A stretch of DNA of 64,000 bases. It comes from Roseomonas sp. HF4 (GTDB lineage: Bacteria; Pseudomonadota; Alphaproteobacteria; Acetobacterales; Acetobacteraceae). Numbering within the stretch: the stretch's first letter is position 1; every line of letters starts with the position of its first letter. The DNA is taken from contig NZ_STGD01000006.1 of NCBI RefSeq assembly GCF_005222755.1, forward strand, positions 62,001-126,000, in the 5' to 3' direction. The notes under the pieces were generated by a model. That model saw only the letters and a program-made list of their open reading frames with translations, did no database searches and was not told the origin of the DNA. Below, piece by piece: positions 58,790 through 64,000 of the stretch. A program made the position numbers and the translations under genes.

Positions 58790-60355
58790 TCAGCCGCCGA
58801 ACGGAAGGGACGGCAGGGGGTTCGGGGGCGGCTCCCCTCCCCCCGCCCATTCCATCCCGGGGTCGAGCGGCCAGATCGGCCGCGGTACCTGGCGCCACGG
58901 CACGCGGTCCAGCACCACCGTGGTCAGGCCCGGCACATCCACCTCGAGGATCCGGTCGGGCGTGAAGGCCTCGTCGAACCCCGCGCGGAAATGGCCGCGC
59001 GACTTCACAACCAGGCTCCGCTCGCGCGCCGGATCGACGCCGAGCGCCCCGAGCATCGCGGGCTCGCACAATTGGCGCCGGTTGGTCGCGACCGCGACGC
59101 GCAGCCCGCCGATGCGCAGCAGCGCCATGGGCCCGAGGTCGATCCGCTGCCCGGCGTAGATGCCGCGCCGGCCGGTGATCTGCCCGTCGTGCAGCGCCTC
59201 GACCACCGCCTCGGCCTCGAAGCGGTGCGAGAGCGGATGCGTCTCGGCCCGGTTGAAGCGGGCGGCGAAGCGCGCGCCCTCCCCCAGAAGATGCGCCTCG
59301 GCGGCGAGCTCGGGGTCGTTGAACAGGCCGAGCACCGCGCCCTCGACGCCGGCGGCGTGGAACGCCTCCAGGATCCAGACGGTGTTGCCGCGGCCGCCGC
59401 CGCCCGGGTTGTCCGCGACATCGGCCAGCAGCAGCGGCGCGGCGGCGGGGTCCTGACCGACCGCCCGGGCGCGGCGCACCGCCTCGGCCAGCGGCGTCAG
59501 ATTCGCGACCCACCGCCCGCGGGAGGACCAGATGAAGCGCGCGACCTCGGCCGCCACCGCCTGTGCGCGCGCCGGGTCGGTGCGCGTCGCGACGACGACC
59601 GAGAGCCCGTTCTTCGGCGTGTCGCCGAGCGAGAAGCCCGCGGAGATCGACACGTTCATCACCTCGTGGTCAAGGAAGCCGCGGCCGAAGGCGATCGCAT
59701 CCGCATAGGGGCCGGACGCCGTGTTCTGGCTGGTGGCCGGCGGGATCATCGGCAGCTTCACGAAGGCGCTGCGCGGGCGGAGCCCGCCCAGCATCGCGCG
59801 CAATCCGGCCGCGGCCTCGGCGCCGCGCTCGGCCATGTCGACATGCGGGTTGGTCACGAAGGCGACCAGCAGGTCGGCATTGCCCACCATGGCGCGGGAG
59901 ACGTTGGCATGCAGGTCGAGCGTCGCGACCACGGGCACCTCGGGCCCGACGATGGCGCGGATGCGGGCCAGCAGCACGCCGTCCGGGTCCACCTCGACCG
60001 TCGCGGTGGCGGCGCCGTGCAGGGACAGGAACACGCCATCCAGCGGCAGCGCGGCGCGCAGCCCGTCCTCGATGCGGGCGAGGATCTCGTCGAAGACCTC
60101 CTGCTCGACCGGGCCGGAGGCGCCGGCGGCGGCGGCCAGCAGCGGCACCGGCGTCCAGGCGCGGCCGGCATCCATGGCGCGCACGAAGCCGGCGAGCGCG
60201 ACCGGCGCGCGCGGCGCCGGGCGCGCGAGGTCGGCGGCCAGCGCCGCGCCCTCGAGCCAGCAGGTCGCCTCGAACTCCGCACGCGTGGCGGGCGGCGCGT
60301 GGCCGTTGCTTTCCAGCATGAAGGCGCCGACCGCGATGCGGGGGGCGCGCGTCAT
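58790..60355 (-). CDS. M81-family metallopeptidase (MlrC-like)
   Basis: A 521-residue protein of the M81 family, named for microcystinase C (MlrC), which cleaves small peptides; most members have unknown substrates. The N-terminus RIAVGAFMLESNGHAPPATR, the GVFLSLHGAATATVEVDPDG region, TLDLHANVSRAMV and LLLADVADNPGGGGRGN are family features, the last being a typical C-domain motif. The natural C-terminus appears to end near RPIWPLDPGMEWAGG; the final residues (EPPPNPLPSLPFGG) are encoded by a partial family A repeat. Its start overlaps the MscS gene stop by four bases (ATGA). Confidence 0.9.
   Translation of the reverse strand: MTRAPRIAVGAFMLESNGHAPPATRAEFEATCWLEGAALAADLARPAPRAPVALAGFVRAMDAGRAWTPVPLLAAAAGASGPVEQEVFDEILARIEDGLRAALPLDGVFLSLHGAATATVEVDPDGVLLARIRAIVGPEVPVVATLDLHANVSRAMVGNADLLVAFVTNPHVDMAERGAEAAAGLRAMLGGLRPRSAFVKLPMIPPATSQNTASGPYADAIAFGRGFLDHEVMNVSISAGFSLGDTPKNGLSVVVATRTDPARAQAVAAEVARFIWSSRGRWVANLTPLAEAVRRARAVGQDPAAAPLLLADVADNPGGGGRGNTVWILEAFHAAGVEGAVLGLFNDPELAAEAHLLGEGARFAARFNRAETHPLSHRFEAEAVVEALHDGQITGRRGIYAGQRIDLGPMALLRIGGLRVAVATNRRQLCEPAMLGALGVDPARERSLVVKSRGHFRAGFDEAFTPDRILEVDVPGLTTVVLDRVPWRQVPRPIWPLDPGMEWAGGGEPPPNPLPSLPFGG
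58795..58847 (+). repeat. Family A repeat, partial copy A6, inside the M81 gene
   Basis: GGAAGGGACGGCAGGGGGTTC then GGGGGCGGCTCCCCTCCCCC matches the right-hand part of A2 (20197-20232). The left part is absent. It lies at the 3' end of the M81 peptidase gene, whose frame reads through it on the opposite strand to a stop at 58790. Confidence 0.75.
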
Positions 60356-62916
60356 TCCTCCGGCACCTCGCGCACCGGGGCCGGCTGCGCCGGGTGGCGC
60401 TCCTCCTGCCGGTCGATGACCAGCTTCTGGTGCGGATACGGAATCTCGATGCCGAGCTCGTCGAAGCGGCGCTTGATGCGGCGGTTCAGCTCACGCGAGA
60501 CCGACCAGCGCTGCGACGGCTCGGTCTTGAGCCGCACGCGGATGATGACGCCGGAATCCGCCAGGCGCTCGACACCCATGATGTCGAGGTCGTCGCGGAT
60601 CGTCGGGCGCCACTTCGCGTCCTCGCGCATCTCGGCGGCGATCACCTTCAGCACCTCGGTCACACGGTCGGTGTCCTCCCCGTAGGCGACCGAGACGTCC
60701 ATCACGGCGAAGGCGAAGTCGCGCGTCATGTTCGTCACCGTGGTGACGGCGCTGAAGGGAATGATGTGCAGGCTGCCGTCCATCGCGCGCAGCTTGATCG
60801 AGCGGATCGACATCTGCTCCACCACGCCCGCCAGGCCGCTGACCTGCACCACGTCGCCCACCGCCATCGCGTCCTCGAACAGCAGGAAGGCGCCGGTGAT
60901 GACGTCGCGCACCAGCGTCTGGGACCCGAAGCCGATCGCGATGCCGACGACGCCGGCACCGGCGATCAGGGGCGCCACGTTCACGCCGATCTCGGTCAGG
61001 ATGATCAGCCCGACCACGACGACCATCATGATCATGAGGATGGTGCGCAGCATCGGCAGCAGGGTGCGCACGCGCGCACTCCGGGCCGCCTTGGCGTCCC
61101 GGGACAGCTTCTCGAGGTGGCGCTGGATGGCGGCGTTCGCCGCCTCCCAGGCCGCGAGCGCGACCAGGATGCTGAGCCCCATGGAGGCGAGCGAGCCGAG
61201 CAGCCGCCCGCCGAGCTGCCCGTGCGCGAACCAGGCGAAGGCGTCGAGGCCCCAGACCTCGAGCACGATGAGCAGCGCGGCGGCGCCGATCACGGCCGAG
61301 ATCGCGCCCTTCAGGATCGGCAGGTAGCGGTTCGCCCGCGCCTCGAGCGCCGGATAGCGCCGCGCGAGGTCCGGCGTGATGCGGAAGGCGCGCACCAGCG
61401 TGCGCCGGATCGCGATGTCGGCGAGCTTGGCCAGGCCGAGCGTCACAAGCGTCAGCAGCGAGACGCGCGACAGGCGCCAGAAGCCGCCCTGCACCTCCAG
61501 CGCCCAGACGCCCCAGGCGGCGACCAGCCAGGCGATGGCGACCAGGTGCCAGATGTCGGCCAGGCGGTTGCGAAGTCCGTTCAGCAGCCGCCGCGCGGGT
61601 TCGAGCGACGCGCCGTCCGCCAGTTCGTTGGCGCGCAGCGCCTCCGACACGTGGCCGCGGTTCTGCAGGATGATGATGATGAGGAACAGCGTGACGAGCC
61701 CGAGGCAGACGCGCAGGATCGAATCATAGGCGCCCCAGGGCAGGCCGAATTGCAGCCCGGCCTCGGCGCTGGCGTAGCCGGCGACGAGGACGAAGGTGAT
61801 GCGGCGCAGCCAGATCGTGATGTAGGCCGCCGTCTCGTCCGCGACGGGCGCGAGCCGCAGCATGGGGGAGGCCGGCGACAGCGCCATGCGGGACGCGACC
61901 ATCACCGCGCGCGACGCCATGTAGGCGTTGTTGACGGTGAGCAGCACGAGTTCCGTCGTCGGCAGGGGCCGCAGGGCGCCGATCAGGCCGTAGGAGACGA
62001 TGGCGAAGGCCGCGATCGGCACGAGATCGAGCCCGAGCCGCCCGATCACCAGCGGCACGCGGCGCAGCCGGGAGAACATCTCGCCGGCCGGCGGCGCCCG
62101 CGAATCGAGCGCGTCCCGCGCGCGGGTCAGCAGCCGGGTCGCGCCCCATTCCGCCAGCAGGCCGAGGCCGAGCACCAGCAGCAGGCGCCACGACGCGTCG
62201 ATCACCCGGTACTGGGTGACCGGGTCCCGCGCCAGGGTGGACAGCCAGTTGAAGAAGGATGGCAGGTCGGCAACCGCCCGGGCCGCGGCGATGGCCTGGT
62301 CCGACAGCACGGACAACCGCTGGGACGCACCCTGGAGGAGCTGCGCGCCGAGCGTGTTGGGCGCGAGAAGCTGCGTTTCCGGCGGCGCGGCGGACGGGGC
62401 GGCCGGGGTGCCGTCGGCGAGCGCGGCGGCGCCATTGGCCGGGGCGGGGGATGCCGCCGGGGCAGGCGCCGCCGGGGCAGGTTCGGCCGGGCGCGCCGGC
62501 GCGGGGGCCGCTGCGCCGGCGGGCGTCGTGGCCGGCGTCCCGGCGGCGGCTCCGGCCGCGGTCAGCGCCTGGAGCGTGCGGATCAGGTCCGCCCGGCGGG
62601 CGTCGTCCTGCAACAGGCGCAGCAGGCGCTCGGCCTCGGTCGCGGGCACTGGCCCGGCCGCGGGCTCGCGCTGCGGCGCCTGGGCCTGGCCGGGCTGGCG
62701 CGGCGCGGCGCGGGGCGGCTGGGTGCCCGGCGCGCGCGCGCCGGGCGCCGGCGCGGCAGCCGGCGCGGGCGGCGGCGCGACCGGGGCGGGCGCGGTGCTC
62801 TCGGCCGGCAGCGGTTCCGGCGCCTCGACCGGGACGGTCTGGGCCGAGAGGCCGGCCGCCGCGGCCAGCGACAGCACGCAGCAGAGGGCGAAGACGATCC
62901 GGCGGGCCAATGTCAT
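60352..62916 (-). CDS. Large mechanosensitive ion channel, MscS family
   Basis: An 854-residue channel of the large MscS-like type (compare MscK, YbiO), opened by membrane tension to release solutes. A signal peptide (1-25) leads to a long Ala/Pro-rich, disordered periplasmic segment (about 28-175), then about eleven helices, the pore helix (VAPLIAGAGVVGIAIGFGSQ TLVRDVITG, two adjoining motifs) and the MscS beta and C-terminal domains (FEDAMAVGDVVQVSGLAGVV; ELNRRIKRRFDELGIEIPYP). The long low-complexity N-terminus probably spans the periplasm or contacts the wall. It is translationally coupled to the M81 gene. Confidence 0.93.
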   Translation of the reverse strand: MTLARRIVFALCCVLSLAAAAGLSAQTVPVEAPEPLPAESTAPAPVAPPPAPAAAPAPGARAPGTQPPRAAPRQPGQAQAPQREPAAGPVPATEAERLLRLLQDDARRADLIRTLQALTAAGAAAGTPATTPAGAAAPAPARPAEPAPAAPAPAASPAPANGAAALADGTPAAPSAAPPETQLLAPNTLGAQLLQGASQRLSVLSDQAIAAARAVADLPSFFNWLSTLARDPVTQYRVIDASWRLLLVLGLGLLAEWGATRLLTRARDALDSRAPPAGEMFSRLRRVPLVIGRLGLDLVPIAAFAIVSYGLIGALRPLPTTELVLLTVNNAYMASRAVMVASRMALSPASPMLRLAPVADETAAYITIWLRRITFVLVAGYASAEAGLQFGLPWGAYDSILRVCLGLVTLFLIIIILQNRGHVSEALRANELADGASLEPARRLLNGLRNRLADIWHLVAIAWLVAAWGVWALEVQGGFWRLSRVSLLTLVTLGLAKLADIAIRRTLVRAFRITPDLARRYPALEARANRYLPILKGAISAVIGAAALLIVLEVWGLDAFAWFAHGQLGGRLLGSLASMGLSILVALAAWEAANAAIQRHLEKLSRDAKAARSARVRTLLPMLRTILMIMMVVVVGLIILTEIGVNVAPLIAGAGVVGIAIGFGSQTLVRDVITGAFLLFEDAMAVGDVVQVSGLAGVVEQMSIRSIKLRAMDGSLHIIPFSAVTTVTNMTRDFAFAVMDVSVAYGEDTDRVTEVLKVIAAEMREDAKWRPTIRDDLDIMGVERLADSGVIIRVRLKTEPSQRWSVSRELNRRIKRRFDELGIEIPYPHQKLVIDRQEERHPAQPAPVREVPEE

Positions 62917-63006
62917 GCCGGCAGGGACCCCATCCGGGGGGCGGAGGTCAACCCGTCAAACCGAGGTTGCCGATGCGGCGCACGAGGTCCAGCATTGCAG
63001 CGCAGC

Positions 63007-64000
63007 ATGACACCCTCCCCTTCCGTCTGGATCGTGATGCTCGCCCTGCTCGGCACGCATCTGGCCGGGATGGGCGTGTTCCTGGCCGTGCCCGTGCTGG
63101 CGCCGGCCATCGCGGCCGAGGTCGGCATCCCCGCGGCGCTGGCCGGCGTGCATACCGCGCTCGTCTATGCCGGGGCGCTGGTCTCGGGGCCGCTCGCGGG
63201 CGCCTTCATCCGGCGCTACGGCGGCATCCGGGTGCTGCAGGCGGGGCTCGTGGTCTGCGGCGCGGCGGTCGCGGTGGCTGCGCTCGGGCATCCGGCGGCG
63301 CTGGCGCTCTCGGCGCTGCTCGGCGGGCTCGGACATGGGCCGGTCACGCCGGCGGGCAGCCACCTGCTGGCGCAGAAGGCACCGCCCAACCGCCGGGCGC
63401 TCATCTTCAGCCTGAAGCAATGCGGGGTGCCGGCGGGCGCCATGCTGATCGCGGCCGCGACTCCGGCCATCGCCGCGGCCTTCGGCTGGCGGGCGGGAGT
63501 GCTGGCAGTGGCGGCCTTCCTCGCCGCCTCGGCGCTGGTGCTCCAGCCGTTGCGCGGCCCGCTGGATGCCGAGCGCGACCGGGCCGCGAGCCTCGGCAAC
63601 CTGCGCGCCGCCTGGGGGAGCGCGGTCGGCAGCCTCGCCATCCTGCGCCACCACCCGGTGCTGCGGCGGCTCACCTTCACGGGCGCGCTCTATGGCATCT
63701 CGCAGTTCTGCTTCTCCTCCTTCTTCGTGGTGTTCCAGGTGGAGGCGCTGGGCGTGCCGCTGACCGAGGCGGGGCTGCGCCTCGCGCTGGCGCAGGCGGC
63801 GGGCGTCGCGGGGCGGGTGGCCTGGGGGCTACTCGCGGACCGGGTGGGCGCGGCGCCGGTGCTGCGGGGCCTCGGCCTCGGCGCGGCGGCGGCGGGGATC
63901 GCGCTGCTGCTGGCCGGTCCTGGCTCGCCGGGCCTCGTCGTGGCGCTGGCCGGCATGGCGATGGGCGCGACCGCCATCGGCTGGAACGGCGTGTTCCTGG
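63007..64000 (+). CDS. MFS transporter, truncated by window edge
   Basis: The first 331 residues of a major facilitator permease. The N-terminus MTPSPSVWIVMLALLGTHLA starts helix 1, and ten to eleven helices are visible, with FIRRYGGIRVLQAG and LLADRVG as the loop 2-3 and loop 8-9 motifs. The central linker LDAERDRAASLGNL parallels that of the broken gene at 1-682, and both follow with alternating helices ending in AxxWNxxxL-type motifs, so the two are probably paralogues. It diverges from the MscS gene with about 90 bp between starts. The substrate is unknown. Confidence 0.9.
   Translation, partial: MTPSPSVWIVMLALLGTHLAGMGVFLAVPVLAPAIAAEVGIPAALAGVHTALVYAGALVSGPLAGAFIRRYGGIRVLQAGLVVCGAAVAVAALGHPAALALSALLGGLGHGPVTPAGSHLLAQKAPPNRRALIFSLKQCGVPAGAMLIAAATPAIAAAFGWRAGVLAVAAFLAASALVLQPLRGPLDAERDRAASLGNLRAAWGSAVGSLAILRHHPVLRRLTFTGALYGISQFCFSSFFVVFQVEALGVPLTEAGLRLALAQAAGVAGRVAWGLLADRVGAAPVLRGLGLGAAAAGIALLLAGPGSPGLVVALAGMAMGATAIGWNGVFL

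Overview
The window is very GC-rich, fully coding-dense chromosomal DNA from an aerobic alphaproteobacterium. Three things point to the Acetobacteraceae (Roseomonas-like bacteria). The first is the alphaproteobacterial cytochrome oxidase cluster (coxB-coxA-ctaB-small coxF-like-ctaG-coxC-DUF983-SURF1). The second is thrC next to an M16 peptidase. The third is the abundance of orphan Bug-type receptors, TRAP-TAXI transport, DUF6111 and DUF4169. The genus is an inference; no rRNA or tRNA gene was found.

Layout. 1-682: 3' part of an MFS gene broken by two frameshifts; a related, intact MFS gene runs off the right edge (63007 on). 695-6735: a GntR regulator divergent from a five-gene minus-strand catabolic operon (FAH-family enzyme, Bug receptor, sulfatase, second Bug receptor, intradiol dioxygenase). 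6743-17697: minus-strand housekeeping block with the aa3-type cytochrome oxidase subunits and assembly factors, then an M32 carboxypeptidase, threonine synthase and an M16 peptidase. 17907-22450: an SmtB-like sensor divergent from a TroABCD-like Zn/Mn importer whose first permease carries a DtxR-like C-terminal domain. 22794-30047: DUF1501/DUF1800 pair, an unrecognised protein, a C39-like cysteine peptidase, a DsbD/ScsB-like reductase and a small six-cysteine exported protein. 30251-37973: a HAD-OtsB fusion plus GH65 protein that together match the architecture of mycobacterial OtsB1, then DUF6111, a CCA-adding enzyme and an MsbA-like exporter. 38237-40878: phosphotriesterase-like hydrolase with an oligopeptide-type receptor. 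41448-43053: divergent RluA-type pseudouridine synthase and PfkB kinase. 43083-49264: IorAB-type molybdenum hydroxylase divergent from a TAXI-TRAP importer. 49409-53125: hemF and the cytochrome bc1 operon petABC. 53337 to the end: CoA-transferase, PNPOx-like protein, AhpD-like protein with a divergent LysR regulator, RidA, DUF4169, dienelactone hydrolase, M81 metallopeptidase, MscS channel and the second MFS gene.

How parts fit. bc1 plus cytochrome oxidase supply the aerobic respiratory chain, and hemF and ctaB feed heme to it. Much of the rest is solute capture (two Bug, one family-5, one TAXI, one metal receptor) with adjacent catabolic or redox enzymes, typical of an oligotrophic or aromatic-degrading generalist.

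The most unusual layer is non-coding. Two families of structured intergenic repeats recur across the window. Family A (about 130-145 bp, several hairpins, G/C-run rich) has five near-full and two partial copies. Family B (about 100-150 bp, terminal inverted repeats) has four copies. One family A copy lies inside the metal-importer operon and another encodes the C-terminus of the M81 peptidase. A 25-bp tandem array and a 42-bp periodic array are also present.
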